A DNA stretch of 64,000 nt from Microbacterium sp. LWO12-1.2 (GTDB taxonomy: Bacteria; Actinomycetota; Actinomycetes; Actinomycetales; Microbacteriaceae), in contig NZ_JBEGII010000001.1 of assembly GCF_040675875.1 (NCBI RefSeq), positions 1,798,001 to 1,862,000 of the forward strand, given 5' to 3'. A program made the position numbers and the translations under genes. This document shows positions 50,230 to 58,862 of this stretch, piece by piece; the first letter of the stretch is position 1; each line of letters begins with the position of its first letter. The notes beneath the pieces are model-generated. The model was not told the DNA's origin and did not search any database. It saw nothing but the letters and a program-made list of their open reading frames with translations.

Positions 50230-51996
50230 ATGCCTGCTATCGCCAAGGTGCTCATCGCCAACCGCGGCGAGATCGCCGTACGCATCATCCGTGCCGCTCG
50301 TGACTCCGGAATCGCTTCCGTCGCCGTCTACGCCGACCAAGACCGCGACGCGCTGCACACGCGGCTCGCCGACGAGGCATACGCCCTCGGAGGGGCCACC
50401 AGCGCCGAGACCTACCTCCAGATCGACAAGATCCTCTCCGTCGCCCGCCGCGCCGGAGCCGACGCCGTGCACCCCGGCTACGGATTCCTCGCCGAGAACG
50501 CCGAGTTCGCTCGCGCGATCATCGGCGCAGGGATGACGTGGATCGGGCCGTCGCCCGAGGCCATCGAGGCGCTGGGCGACAAGGTGACCGCGCGTCATGT
50601 TGCCGAGAAGGTCGGCGCGCCCCTCGCCCCCGGCACCCCCGGACCTGTGTCGGGCGCCGATGAGGTCGTGGCATTCGCCGAGGAGTTCGGTCTCCCGATC
50701 GCGATCAAGGCCGCCTACGGCGGCGGCGGTCGTGGTCTCAAGGTGGCGCGGGAGCTCGATGAGGTCGCCGAGCTCTTCGAGTCCGCCACCCGTGAAGCCG
50801 TCACGGCGTTCGGTCGCGGCGAGTGCTTCGTGGAGAAGTACCTCGACAAGCCGCGTCACGTCGAGACGCAGTGCCTCGCGGATGCCGCCGGCAACGTCGT
50901 CGTGATCTCGACGCGAGACTGCTCGCTGCAGCGCCGTCACCAGAAGCTCGTGGAGGAGGCGCCGGCGCCGTTCCTCACGGACGAGCAGAACAGCCTGCTC
51001 TACTCGGCGTCCAAGGCCATCCTCAAGGAGGTCGGCTACGTGGGCGCCGGCACCTGCGAGTTCCTGATCGGCGCCGACGGCACCGTCTCCTTCCTCGAGG
51101 TGAACACGCGCCTCCAGGTCGAGCACCCGGTCTCCGAAGAAGTCACCGGCATCGACCTGGTCCGTGAGCAGTTCCGCATCGCGGCGGGCGGCACGATCGA
51201 CTACACCGACCCGGAGCCCCAGGGCCACTCGATCGAGTTCCGCATCAACGGCGAGGACCCCGGCCGCGGATTCCTCCCCCAGCCCGGACCGGTGAACGTC
51301 TTCAAGACCTTCGGCGGCCCCGGCATCCGTCTCGACTCCGGCGTCACCGCCGGCGACGCGGTCTCCGGCGCGTTCGACTCGCTGCTGGCCAAGATCATCG
51401 TCACGGGCAAGAACCGCGAGGAGGCGCTGGAGCGGTCACGTCGGGCACTCGACGAGTTCGAGGTGGCCGGGCTTCCCACTGTCCTCCCCTTCCACCGCAA
51501 GGTCGTCCGCGACCCCGCATTCACGGCGGAGGACGGCAACTTCGGCATCTTCACCCGCTGGATCGAGACCGAGTTCGACAATGACATCCCCGCGTGGGAC
51601 GGTGAGCTCGAGCCCACCTCCGTCGCGGACGGACGCCACACGGTCGTCGTCGAGGTCGCCGGCAAGCGACTCGAGGTCAGTCTTCCCGACCGCGTGGCCG
51701 TTGCCGCCGGCACGGCAGGGCGCCCGGCTGTCGTGCCGCCCTCGCGTCGCAGCCATGCGACAACCGCGAATGCCGGCGCATCGGGCGATGCCGTGAAGTC
51801 GCCGATGCAGGCCACCGTCGTCAAGATCGCTGTCGAGGACGGGCAACAGGTCGTCAAGGGCGATCTGGTCGTGGTCCTCGAGGCGATGAAGATGGAGCAG
51901 CCCCTGCAGGCCCACAAGGACGGCGTCGTCGGCAACATCAACGCGGAAGCCGGCGGCACGGTATCCGCAGGGCATCAGCTGCTCACGATCAGCTGA
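50230..51996 (+). CDS. accA: Acyl-CoA carboxylase alpha subunit (biotin carboxylase plus BCCP)
   Basis: 588 residues from ATG 50230 (earlier in-frame starts lie upstream of the promoter). Biotin carboxylase domain 1 to about 450: [36 protein letters not shown] (ATP Gly loop), [17 protein letters not shown] and [23 protein letters not shown] linker follows, and the C-terminal BCCP domain has the biotinylated Lys in [12 protein letters not shown]. It carboxylates its own biotin for the AccD carboxyltransferase. It is the AccA3-type partner of accD-accE at 38.8-40.6 kb. A degenerate 17 bp repeat array and a bidirectional terminator follow. Confidence 0.96.
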   Translation: MPAIAKVLIANRGEIAVRIIRAARDSGIASVAVYADQDRDALHTRLADEAYALGGATSAETYLQIDKILSVARRAGADAVHPGYGFLAENAEFARAIIGAGMTWIGPSPEAIEALGDKVTARHVAEKVGAPLAPGTPGPVSGADEVVAFAEEFGLPIAIKAAYGGGGRGLKVARELDEVAELFESATREAVTAFGRGECFVEKYLDKPRHVETQCLADAAGNVVVISTRDCSLQRRHQKLVEEAPAPFLTDEQNSLLYSASKAILKEVGYVGAGTCEFLIGADGTVSFLEVNTRLQVEHPVSEEVTGIDLVREQFRIAAGGTIDYTDPEPQGHSIEFRINGEDPGRGFLPQPGPVNVFKTFGGPGIRLDSGVTAGDAVSGAFDSLLAKIIVTGKNREEALERSRRALDEFEVAGLPTVLPFHRKVVRDPAFTAEDGNFGIFTRWIETEFDNDIPAWDGELEPTSVADGRHTVVVEVAGKRLEVSLPDRVAVAAGTAGRPAVVPPSRRSHATTANAGASGDAVKSPMQATVVKIAVEDGQQVVKGDLVVVLEAMKMEQPLQAHKDGVVGNINAEAGGTVSAGHQLLTIS

Positions 51997-52008
51997 CCCT
52001 TCGACAGG

Positions 52009-52082
52009 CTCAGGGACCCAGACGGCTCAGGGACCCAGACGGCCCAGGGACCCAGACGGCTCAGGCTCAGGGACTCAGACGA
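52009..52082. repeat. 17 bp degenerate tandem repeat derived from a REP-like element
   Basis: Units CTCAGGGACCCAGACGG at 52009-52025 and 52026-52042 are identical; 52043-52059 differs at one base; a 6 bp stub follows at 52060-52065, and 52066-52082 is a more diverged unit. The first unit is preceded by CCCTTCGACAGG, so that CCTTCGACAGGCTCAGGGAC is formed, a short sequence I recall as a common dispersed intergenic repeat in high-GC bacteria. It lies between the accA stop and the terminator. Confidence 0.8.
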
Positions 52083-52086
52083 CAGA

Positions 52087-52116
52087 AAAGGCGCCCCACC
52101 TCGGTGGGGCGCCTTT
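52087..52116. terminator. Bidirectional terminator between accA and lpdA
   Basis: AAAGGCGCCCCACC, loop TC, GGTGGGGCGCCTTT: 14 bp perfect stem with A- and T-runs at its ends, between convergent genes. Confidence 0.92.
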
Positions 52117-52133
52117 CTCATCGTCGGTGTACC

Positions 52134-53573
52134 TCAGGAGATGTACCCCAGGTGCATCGCGCGGCTGGCATCGGTGATGCTGCTCGACAGCGACGGGTAG
52201 GCGGCGAAGACGCGCGAGACCTGGTCGACCGTGAGTCGTCGCTCGACCGCGACCGCGATCGGGTAGATCAGCTCGGAGGCCTTCGGGGCGACGATCACGC
52301 CGCCGATCACTGTGCCCGATCCCTTGCGCGCGATGATCTTGACGAAGCCGTCCTTGATCCCCATCATCTTCGCGCGCGGGTTGGCCGCCAGCGGCAGCTT
52401 GTAGACGAGCCCGTCGGCGACGCCGTCCTCGACGTCCTTCTCGGAGTAGCCGACCGTGGCGATCTCGGGGGCGGTGAAGATGTTCGAGGTGATCTTGATC
52501 AGCTCGAGCGGGATCACGATGTCGCCGAGTGCGTGGAACACCGCCGTGCGTCCCTGCATGGATGCGACCGATGCCAGGGGGAAGAAGTTCGTGCAGTCGC
52601 CGACCGCGTAGACGTTGGGAACCGAGGTGCGCGCCACCTTGTTCACGCGGACGTGACCCGACTCATCGAGCTCGACGCCGGCATCCTCGAGACCGATGCC
52701 CGCGGTGTTGGGGATCGAGCCGACCGCCATCAGACAGTGGCTGCCCTCGACCGTGCGGCCATCCGACAGCGTCACGACGACTCCGTCCTTGTCGGCCTTC
52801 ACTTCGTCGGCGCGGGACTTCGACAGCACCTGCATGCCTCCGCGCTTGAACACCTTCTCGAGGACGCTCGCCGCATCCTTGTCCTCGCCGGGGAGCACCT
52901 GCTCGCGGCTGGAGATCAGCGTCACCTTCGCGCCGAGGTTCATGTACGCCGAGGCGAACTCGGCACCCGTGACGCCGGAGCCGACCACGATCAGATGCTC
53001 GGGGAGCGCCTTCATGTCGTACAGCTGCGTCCAGGTGAGGATGCGCTTGCCGTCGGGCTTGGCCGAATCGAGCTCGCGGGGTGAGGCGCCGACGGCCACG
53101 ATGATCGTGTCGGCCTCGATGCGGTCAAAGTCGGTGCCGCCCTGGCCGGTGGACACCACGATCGCCGTCGGTCCCTCGAGACGGCCGTGGCCGGAGAGGA
53201 TCCGCACGCCCGCTTCGAGCAGCGTCGCACGCATGTCCTCGGACTGCTGACCGGCGAGCGCGACCAGGCGCTTGTTCACCGCAGCGAGGTTGATCGCGAT
53301 CTCAGGCTTGAGCGGCTTGCCGTTCTCACCCTTGGCGTAGAAGTTGACGCCGAGGTCGCTCGCCTCGGAGATCGCGACGGCGGCGTCCGCCGTGGCGATC
53401 AGACTCTTGGACGGCACCACGTCGGTGAGGACGGCGGATCCACCGACACCGACACGCTCGACCAGGGTCACCTCGGCTCCGAGCTGAGCGGCCGCCAGGG
53501 CCGCCTCGTAACCGCCGGGACCGCCGCCGAGGACGGCGACGCGCTGAGTGCGCTCGAAAGTGGTGGAAGACAT
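52134..53573 (-). CDS. lpdA: NAD(P)H-quinone dehydrogenase, LpdA (Rv3303c) type flavoprotein
   Basis: 479 residues from ATG 53573. Two-dinucleotide flavoprotein: FAD loop RVAVLGGGPGGYEAALAAAQLGA, NAD loop LIVVGSGVTGAEFASAYMNLGAKVTLI, second FAD motif VPNVYAVGDCTNFFPLASVA. It looks like dihydrolipoamide dehydrogenase, but the redox CxxxxC is lost: the segment reads VGGSAVLTDVVPSKSLIA (43-60). Mycobacterial LpdA lacks this pair too and reduces quinones. The terminal His-Glu dyad of lipoamide dehydrogenases is also changed (YPSLSSSITDA). Possibly leaderless (GAGAAT 7 nt before ATG). Confidence 0.88.
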   Translation of the reverse strand: MSSTTFERTQRVAVLGGGPGGYEAALAAAQLGAEVTLVERVGVGGSAVLTDVVPSKSLIATADAAVAISEASDLGVNFYAKGENGKPLKPEIAINLAAVNKRLVALAGQQSEDMRATLLEAGVRILSGHGRLEGPTAIVVSTGQGGTDFDRIEADTIIVAVGASPRELDSAKPDGKRILTWTQLYDMKALPEHLIVVGSGVTGAEFASAYMNLGAKVTLISSREQVLPGEDKDAASVLEKVFKRGGMQVLSKSRADEVKADKDGVVVTLSDGRTVEGSHCLMAVGSIPNTAGIGLEDAGVELDESGHVRVNKVARTSVPNVYAVGDCTNFFPLASVASMQGRTAVFHALGDIVIPLELIKITSNIFTAPEIATVGYSEKDVEDGVADGLVYKLPLAANPRAKMMGIKDGFVKIIARKGSGTVIGGVIVAPKASELIYPIAVAVERRLTVDQVSRVFAAYPSLSSSITDASRAMHLGYIS

Positions 53574-53618
53574 GGAAACCATTCTCGCGCAATCCTGGCA
53601 CCGGAGCCTGCCACTTCC

Positions 53619-53624
53619 TAGAGT
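53619..53624 (+). promoter_or_regulatory. -10 element TAGAGT of the purine nucleoside phosphorylase gene
   Basis: TAGAGT, 6 nt (GGATCC), ATG 53631. Confidence 0.5.
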
Positions 53625-53630
53625 GGATCC

Positions 53631-54464
53631 ATGCCCGAGACATACAGCAACCCCCTCGATGACCCGTCTGCCAACCCGTTCGAGGTCGCAGCCACCGCTG
53701 CCGCCGACATCGCCCGGCTGACCGGCGTCGAGAAGCACGACATCGCCCTCACGCTCGGAAGCGGCTGGGGCAAGGCCGCCGACATCATCGGCGAGACCGT
53801 GGCGACGATCCCGGCGACCGAGGTCACCGGCTTCTCGAAGCCGGCACTCGAAGGGCACGTGGGAACCCTCCGCAGCATCCGCACGCCCGACGGCAAGAAC
53901 GTGCTCGTCATCGGCGCGCGCACCCACTACTACGAGGACCACGGTGTGCGCCGCGTCGTGCACAGCGTCCGCACCGCCGCCGCGACCGGGGCGAAGATCA
54001 TGGTGCTCACCAACGGCGCCGGCGGCATCCGCGAGACCTGGACGCCCGGTCAGCCGGTGCTGATCAGCGACCACATCAACCTCACGGCCGACTCCCCGCT
54101 CGAGGGCGCCACCTTCATCGACCTGACCGACCTGTACTCCTCGCGTCTGCGTGATGTCGCCCGCAGCGTCGACCCCTCTCTCGACGAGGGCGTGTACACG
54201 CAGTTCCGGGGCCCGCACTACGAGACCCCGGCAGAGGTGCAGATGGCGAAGATCATCGGTGGCCACATCGTCGGCATGTCGACCGCGCTCGAGGCCATCG
54301 CCGCCCGCGAAGCCGGTATGGAGGTGCTGGGCTTCTCGCTCATCACGAACCTCGCCGCCGGCATCCAGAAGACGCCACTGAGCCATGCAGAGGTGATCGA
54401 AGCCGGACGTGAAGCCGAACCGGTGATCTCCGCCCTGCTGGCCCGAGTGGTCGAGGCGCTGTGA
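53631..54464 (+). CDS. punA: Purine-nucleoside phosphorylase (trimeric type)
   Basis: 277 residues. It splits purine nucleosides with phosphate in salvage. Motifs of the PNP-I trimeric class: IALTLGSGWGKAADII, GFSKPALEGHVGTLRSI, GARTHYYEDHGVRRVVHSVRTAAATGAKIMVLTNGAGGIRETWTPG, GPHYETPAEVQMAKIIGGHIVGMSTALEAIAAREAGMEVLGFSLITNLAAGI. The last stretch includes the base-binding Glu/Asn region. Its stop overlaps the GTG of the next gene by 4 bp, so ribose-1-phosphate release and sugar phosphate mutase are encoded together. Confidence 0.95.
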   Translation: MPETYSNPLDDPSANPFEVAATAAADIARLTGVEKHDIALTLGSGWGKAADIIGETVATIPATEVTGFSKPALEGHVGTLRSIRTPDGKNVLVIGARTHYYEDHGVRRVVHSVRTAAATGAKIMVLTNGAGGIRETWTPGQPVLISDHINLTADSPLEGATFIDLTDLYSSRLRDVARSVDPSLDEGVYTQFRGPHYETPAEVQMAKIIGGHIVGMSTALEAIAAREAGMEVLGFSLITNLAAGIQKTPLSHAEVIEAGREAEPVISALLARVVEAL

Positions 54465-56131
54465 GCGAGGAGAGGCTCGCGCAGGCGCGAGCGTGGCTGC
54501 GGCAGGACCCCGACCACGAGACCCGTGACGAGCTCGCGGGGCTCATCACGCGCGCCGCAGGCGGCGACGAAGCGGCGAGTGCCGAACTCGATGACCGTTT
54601 CGGAGCACGTCTCGCTTTCGGAACCGCCGGTCTGCGCGGAGAGCTCGGCGCCGGCAGCAACCGGATGAACCGGGTCCTGGTCGCGCAGGCCGCCGCAGGC
54701 TTCGCCGCGTACCTCCGCGAGCGCGCTCACGGCGCCACCCCGACGGTCGTGATCGGATACGACGGCCGGCGCAACTCGCGTGTCTTCGCGACAGACTCCG
54801 CCGAGATCTTCGCAGGTGCCGGCCTGCGAGCGATCCTGCTCCCCCGACTGCTGCCGACTCCGGTCCTGGCGTTCGCAGTTCGGCGCCTCGGCGCTGACGC
54901 GGGCGTGATGGTGACCGCCAGCCACAACCCGCCGAACGACAACGGCTACAAGGTCTACCTCGGCGGCGACGATCAGGGTTCGCAGATCGTCGCTCCGGCC
55001 GATGCCGAGATCGCCGCGCAGATCCAGCGGGTCGCCGACACCGTGCGGGTCCCCGCTCTCCCCCGGTCCACCGACTACGAGATCGCGCCGGAAGGCGTCA
55101 TCGACGCGTATGTCGCCGCGACAGCGGCCGTCGCTCCTGCTCCAGCGGGCGCGGATGGCCTGCGCTGGGTCTACACGGCCATGCACGGCGTCGGATGGGA
55201 GACGCTGTCGCGCATCCTGAAGACGGCGGGTTATCCCCAGCCGGCGGTCGTGGATCAGCAGCTTCGGCCGGACGCCCGGTTCCGCACCGTCTCGTTCCCG
55301 AACCCCGAGGAGCCGGGAGCGATGGACCTCGCGTTCACGCGAGCGCGACGCGCGAAGGCCGACTTCATCCTGGCCAACGACCCGGATGCGGATCGTCTCG
55401 CGGTCGCGATCCCCGACGAGTCCGCCGCAGACGGCTGGCGTCGACTGACCGGCAACGAGGTGGGACTGCTGCTCGGTGCCCGTGCCGCACGAGCCGCGGA
55501 GGGCACCCCCGGGGCCTCGCTCGCCTGTTCCCTGGTCTCCTCTCCCGGTCTCAGCGCAGTCGCCGCGCACCACGGACTGGACTTCCACGAGACCCTCACG
55601 GGCTTCAAGTGGATCTCCCGCGCCCCGGGCATCGTCTTCGGCTTCGAGGAGGCCCTGGGCTACCTGGTGAACCCCGAGACCGTGCGTGACAAGGACGGCA
55701 TCTCCGCGGCGGTCGCGATCCTCGGCCTCGCCGCCGAGGCCCGCGACCGCGGCCTCGGACTGGCCGACCTGCTCGCCGAGCTCGGTGACACCTACGGCCA
55801 CTTCGCGAGCGGGCAGGTCTCGGTGCGCGTCGAGGATCTCTCGATCATCGGCACCGTGATGCTGTCGCTGCGATCGCTGCCACCCACGCACATCGGCACC
55901 CACGCGATCGCTGCGGCGGAGGACCTGCTGCAGGCGGCACCCGGTCAGCCGTCAGGCGACGTGCTGCGCTACCGCCTGTCCGACGGATCGCGCGTGATCG
56001 TGCGCCCGAGCGGTACCGAGCCGAAACTGAAGGTGTACATCGATGCGAAGGCGGACTCCGCCGAGAACGCCATCGAGGTCGTGGCCGCACTCGAGGCCGG
56101 CGTCCGCGTCCTCCTCGAAGAGCGCTCCTGA
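54461..56131 (+). CDS. Phosphomannomutase / phosphoglucomutase (possible phosphopentomutase role)
   Basis: 556 residues from GTG 54461 (overlap GTGA with the PNP gene). Alpha-D-phosphohexomutase family: the start has GTAGLRGELGAGSNRMNR, the phosphoserine loop TASHNPPNDNGYKVY (Ser154), the metal loop ANDPDADRLAVAI, the sugar loop FGFEEALGYLV and the phosphate-binding RPSGTEPKLKVYIDAKAD. This length and the coupling to a nucleoside phosphorylase resemble PmmB/PGM2-type proteins, which can act on ribose-1-phosphate. That activity is inferred from context. Confidence 0.93.
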   Translation: MSEERLAQARAWLRQDPDHETRDELAGLITRAAGGDEAASAELDDRFGARLAFGTAGLRGELGAGSNRMNRVLVAQAAAGFAAYLRERAHGATPTVVIGYDGRRNSRVFATDSAEIFAGAGLRAILLPRLLPTPVLAFAVRRLGADAGVMVTASHNPPNDNGYKVYLGGDDQGSQIVAPADAEIAAQIQRVADTVRVPALPRSTDYEIAPEGVIDAYVAATAAVAPAPAGADGLRWVYTAMHGVGWETLSRILKTAGYPQPAVVDQQLRPDARFRTVSFPNPEEPGAMDLAFTRARRAKADFILANDPDADRLAVAIPDESAADGWRRLTGNEVGLLLGARAARAAEGTPGASLACSLVSSPGLSAVAAHHGLDFHETLTGFKWISRAPGIVFGFEEALGYLVNPETVRDKDGISAAVAILGLAAEARDRGLGLADLLAELGDTYGHFASGQVSVRVEDLSIIGTVMLSLRSLPPTHIGTHAIAAAEDLLQAAPGQPSGDVLRYRLSDGSRVIVRPSGTEPKLKVYIDAKADSAENAIEVVAALEAGVRVLLEERS

Positions 56132-56134
56132 CGC

Positions 56135-56176
56135 CTAGCCGTGGTCCGCTGGCACTCGCCGGCGGACCACGGCTAG
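56135..56176. terminator. Hairpin after the mutase gene, touching the HPr-like promoter
   Basis: CTAGCCGTGGTCCGCTGGC (56135-56153), loop ACTC, then its complement with one mismatch (56158-56176): 18 of 19 pairs. It begins 3 bp after the stop codon, so it probably ends the punA-mutase transcript. Its last three bases (TAG) are also the first three of the next -10 element. Confidence 0.75.
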
Positions 56177-56179
56177 CAT
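56174..56179 (+). promoter_or_regulatory. -10 element TAGCAT of the HPr-like gene
   Basis: TAGCAT, 6 nt (CGGAGC), ATG 56186. Confidence 0.55.
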
Positions 56180-56185
56180 CGGAGC

Positions 56186-56449
56186 ATGTTGAGCCGTCAT
56201 GTCACCATCACCGCGCACAACGGCGTGCATGCGCGACCGGTCGCCGAGCTGGTGCGCGTCGTACAGGCGCACGGTGACGCGGTGACCCTGCGCACCGCTG
56301 ACGGCGTGGTCGTCGACCTGAGCAGCGTGCTGGCGGTGATGGACCTGGCGCTGGCGCCGGGCGATGCCGTCACGCTCGAGACGCGGGAGTCCTCGGATGC
56401 CGCGGCCGTGCTCGACACGTTGAGCGAAGTCCTCGCACCACGACACTGA
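56186..56449 (+). CDS. HPr-family phosphocarrier paralogue
   Basis: 87 residues. The phosphoacceptor is in HNGVHARPVAELV (His15), and the regulatory-serine region reads VVDLSSVLAVMDLAL (Ser46/Ser47) where HPr has KSIMGVM. It therefore has the histidine needed to take phosphate from enzyme I. A second, more canonical HPr is 2.4 kb away inside the mannitol operon. This copy is monocistronic, with its own leaderless-type promoter, and is convergent with the mtlR gene (6 bp between stops). It may be a dedicated carrier for regulator phosphorylation; that is inference. Confidence 0.85.
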   Translation: MLSRHVTITAHNGVHARPVAELVRVVQAHGDAVTLRTADGVVVDLSSVLAVMDLALAPGDAVTLETRESSDAAAVLDTLSEVLAPRH

Positions 56450-56455
56450 CGGCGA

Positions 56456-58378
56456 TCAGCCGTCGATCACCGCGACGAGCTCGTCGAGGAAGGTCTCGAA
56501 GCTCGCGGCCCTGCGCACGATCCGCTGCACGCTCTCGCGCTCGCTGAAGACCTCCACGAGCTGCTCGAACACGGTCTGGAACGCGGCGCGATCACTCTCG
56601 CTGAACGCGGCGAGCGCGACGACCTGCACGCGGCCGTCGCCCCAGGCGGCCGAGCCGTCGGCGACACCGATCGCGATGGCGGTCCTGGTCGCCGTCATCT
56701 GCAGCGCATGGGGGACGGCGAGCGAGTCGGTGAACGCGGTCGATGACATCTGCTCGCGCGCGATCGTGTTCTCGATGTAGTCCTCGCCGATCAAGCCGGT
56801 GCGGACCAGGAGACCGCCCAGGCGCCGGATGATCGCCTCCTCCCCCTCATCGGGAAGCGGCGATACATAGGCGTCGGCGTGGAAGTAGCGTGCCAGCTCT
56901 CCGCGCAGGCGCGTCAGGCGGCGTCCCCGGCGCACCCGGCCGGCCGCCGACTGGATGCGGTCGACGTCGGAGTCGGTCAGGAAGGGCTGGATGCGCACGA
57001 AACGGTCGCCGGATGCCCCCGGCTCGATCGTGCTGAGCACGAGGTCGGTGTCGAAGGATGTCCAGTCGGGGTCGACGTTGGTGATCACGCTGGTCACCTC
57101 GATCGCCGATCCGAGCGAGCGGTCGACACTGGAGCGCAGCAGTTCGTGGAGCTCGTAGTATCCGGGGCAGACGATGGTCGCGGTGAGGATCGATTCGGCT
57201 TTGCGGCTCCGCTCGAGACGCCCACCGACGTGCATCGCGATGTACGCGATCTCGTCGTCATGGATGGGTGCGCCCAGGCGGTCGTGCAAGCCGCTGGCGA
57301 TGGAGACGGCGACCTCGAAGATCATCGGGTAGGAGGTCTTGAGCGACCGGGTGAGCGGGTTCCTGGTGAGTGCGCTCTCTTCGGCCCGACGCAACAGGTT
57401 CTGCACGTGCAGCGCGAGCCGGAGCTGGAAGGTCTCGTCGACGAGGTCGACCTGGTAGTCGTCGGCCGCGCGCTGCACCTCGGCGCGGACGGCGGCCTCG
57501 ACCTCCGGGTCCACGCCGCTGCGGGCGACGTCGCCTGCTGCGTCTTCTCCCGGAGCGACGATGCGGGTCAGCACCAGGGAGGCGAGATGATCGCTGTCCC
57601 CCTCGCCGAGTGCCACGGCGAAATGCTCGCCGGCCAGACGCGCGATCACGGCGCCGACCTGAGGGATCTCGGCACGAGCGCCCGACGGCGCGGACTCCAA
57701 CGCGTGTCCCGCAGCCACCCGCTCGGCGGCGATGGCGATGTGCAGCAGCACATCCGAGATGGCGAGCTCGTTCACGTAGTAACCGAGCTCACCGAGCTCC
57801 CGCACCAGTGCCGACTTGAACGGCGCGACGGCGTGCGCGGCGACGGCATTGCCCGCGAGCGCGCGTCGGAACGTCTCCGGGTGGAAAGATGCCGCGTCCA
57901 TCTCGTCGTGCGCGAGCCTGCTGAGCAGTCGTCGTTGCGCCGTCTCGTTGCCCCGGAGTCGCACGATCTCCCTGTCCCGTTCGAGCGTGAGGTCGGTGCC
58001 GTCGATGAGCGCGCGCACACGGGCGAGGTCCGCTTCCAGCGTCGCCTCGCTCACGTGCAGTTGATCGGCTGTCTCGAAGACGTCGATGCCGGCGGGGGTG
58101 TCGAGCAGGGTGCGCACGAGACCGTGCAGGCGATCGCGGGGCGCCGACTCGCCGGTCTGACGTATGCGGAGCGCGGCTCGCGCACCGGAGCCCGCGCGAT
58201 ACCCGGCCGAACCGGACTCGACAGCGTCCCCGTCGGGTGTCCGCGCGTTCAAGGCGGCGACGTAGGAGCGCACGCTGCGCGGGGTGACTCCGAGCAGATC
58301 GGCGAGGCTGCCCGCCGTCGCCCATGATCCTTGGCGGAGGAGGGTCGAGAGCAGCTGGTCCTGGCGCTGACGCGACAT
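56456..58378 (-). CDS. mtlR: MtlR-like PRD-containing transcriptional activator
   Basis: 640 residues from ATG 58378, with GGAGG 5 nt upstream. Order: two helix-turn-helix regions (TAGSLADLLGVTPRSVRSYVAALN, VFETADQLHVSEATLEADLARVRAL), PRD1 (about 195-290, LGYYVNELAISDVLLHIAIAAERV), PRD2 (about 310-410, LHDRLGAPIHDDEIAYIAMHVGGRLER), an EIIB-like domain (ILTATIVCPGYYELHELL) and an EIIA-like domain (NTIAREQMSSTAFTDSLAVPHAL, with the phosphorylatable His). This is the MtlR/LicR layout. Phosphorylation by HPr or EIIA/EIIB would gate activation of the divergent mannitol operon. Confidence 0.92.
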   Translation of the reverse strand: MSRQRQDQLLSTLLRQGSWATAGSLADLLGVTPRSVRSYVAALNARTPDGDAVESGSAGYRAGSGARAALRIRQTGESAPRDRLHGLVRTLLDTPAGIDVFETADQLHVSEATLEADLARVRALIDGTDLTLERDREIVRLRGNETAQRRLLSRLAHDEMDAASFHPETFRRALAGNAVAAHAVAPFKSALVRELGELGYYVNELAISDVLLHIAIAAERVAAGHALESAPSGARAEIPQVGAVIARLAGEHFAVALGEGDSDHLASLVLTRIVAPGEDAAGDVARSGVDPEVEAAVRAEVQRAADDYQVDLVDETFQLRLALHVQNLLRRAEESALTRNPLTRSLKTSYPMIFEVAVSIASGLHDRLGAPIHDDEIAYIAMHVGGRLERSRKAESILTATIVCPGYYELHELLRSSVDRSLGSAIEVTSVITNVDPDWTSFDTDLVLSTIEPGASGDRFVRIQPFLTDSDVDRIQSAAGRVRRGRRLTRLRGELARYFHADAYVSPLPDEGEEAIIRRLGGLLVRTGLIGEDYIENTIAREQMSSTAFTDSLAVPHALQMTATRTAIAIGVADGSAAWGDGRVQVVALAAFSESDRAAFQTVFEQLVEVFSERESVQRIVRRAASFETFLDELVAVIDG

Positions 58379-58544
58379 GATCCCTCCGACTCCTCCACGT
58401 GCTGACTGCACTGTCCTGACGTGTCTCCATGATGTCAGTTCGCCGAGGGGCATGCGCGGAAACCGAGGTTCCGCAGGGGCGGAAAGGAACGTGGTGGTGA
58501 CGCACCTCGTCCTTTCACAGACTGTTCTCAGGAAGGTGGCATCG
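58379..58544. promoter_or_regulatory. Divergent control region of mtlR and the mannitol operon
   Basis: 166 bp between divergent starts. GCGGAA (58456-58461), 7 nt, TTCCGC (58469-58474) is a perfect 6 bp inverted repeat and a third GCGGAA follows at 58479-58484. This is a candidate MtlR site. No clear -35/-10 pair stands out. GGAAGG precedes ATG 58545. Confidence 0.4.
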
Positions 58545-58862
58545 ATGAGGATCCTCGTAGTGTGCGGCGCCGGCGCGTCCAGCACGTTCGTCGCTCAGCG
58601 ACTCCGTCGCGCGGCCGCTGAAGTCGGTCTCGACTGGGACGCCTCCGCAGGCATGGAGAGCTCTGTCATCGACGGCGCGCACGACCTCGTGCTCGTCGGT
58701 CCGCACCTCGCCGACCGGCTCGCGGCCATCCGGAGCGCGGTGCACAGCCCGGTCGCGCTCCTTCCACCCGATGTCTTCGCGGACCGCACAGGCGAGCGCA
58801 CACTCGCCATCGCGCGCGGTCTTCTCCCCGATGTCAGCAGCACCCCGAAAGGAACATCATGA
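58545..58862 (+). CDS. Orphan PTS EIIB-like protein (lactose/cellobiose type)
   Basis: 105 residues from ATG 58545 with GGAAGG upstream. MRILVVCGAGASSTFVAQRLRRAAAE has the phosphocysteine (Cys7) and P-loop of lactose/cellobiose-type IIB domains. LVLVGPHLADRLAAIR matches the usual segment before the last strand. No matching IIC or lactose-type IIA is in the window, and mtlA already carries its own IIB. It is first in the mannitol operon and overlaps the HPr gene by 4 bp. It may relay phosphate to MtlR or serve a distant permease; both are guesses. Confidence 0.8.
   Translation: MRILVVCGAGASSTFVAQRLRRAAAEVGLDWDASAGMESSVIDGAHDLVLVGPHLADRLAAIRSAVHSPVALLPPDVFADRTGERTLAIARGLLPDVSSTPKGTS

Noticed and set aside
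52009..52082. Tandem 17 bp units considered as a CRISPR array
   Set aside because: Units are contiguous with no spacers, and no cas gene is in the window.
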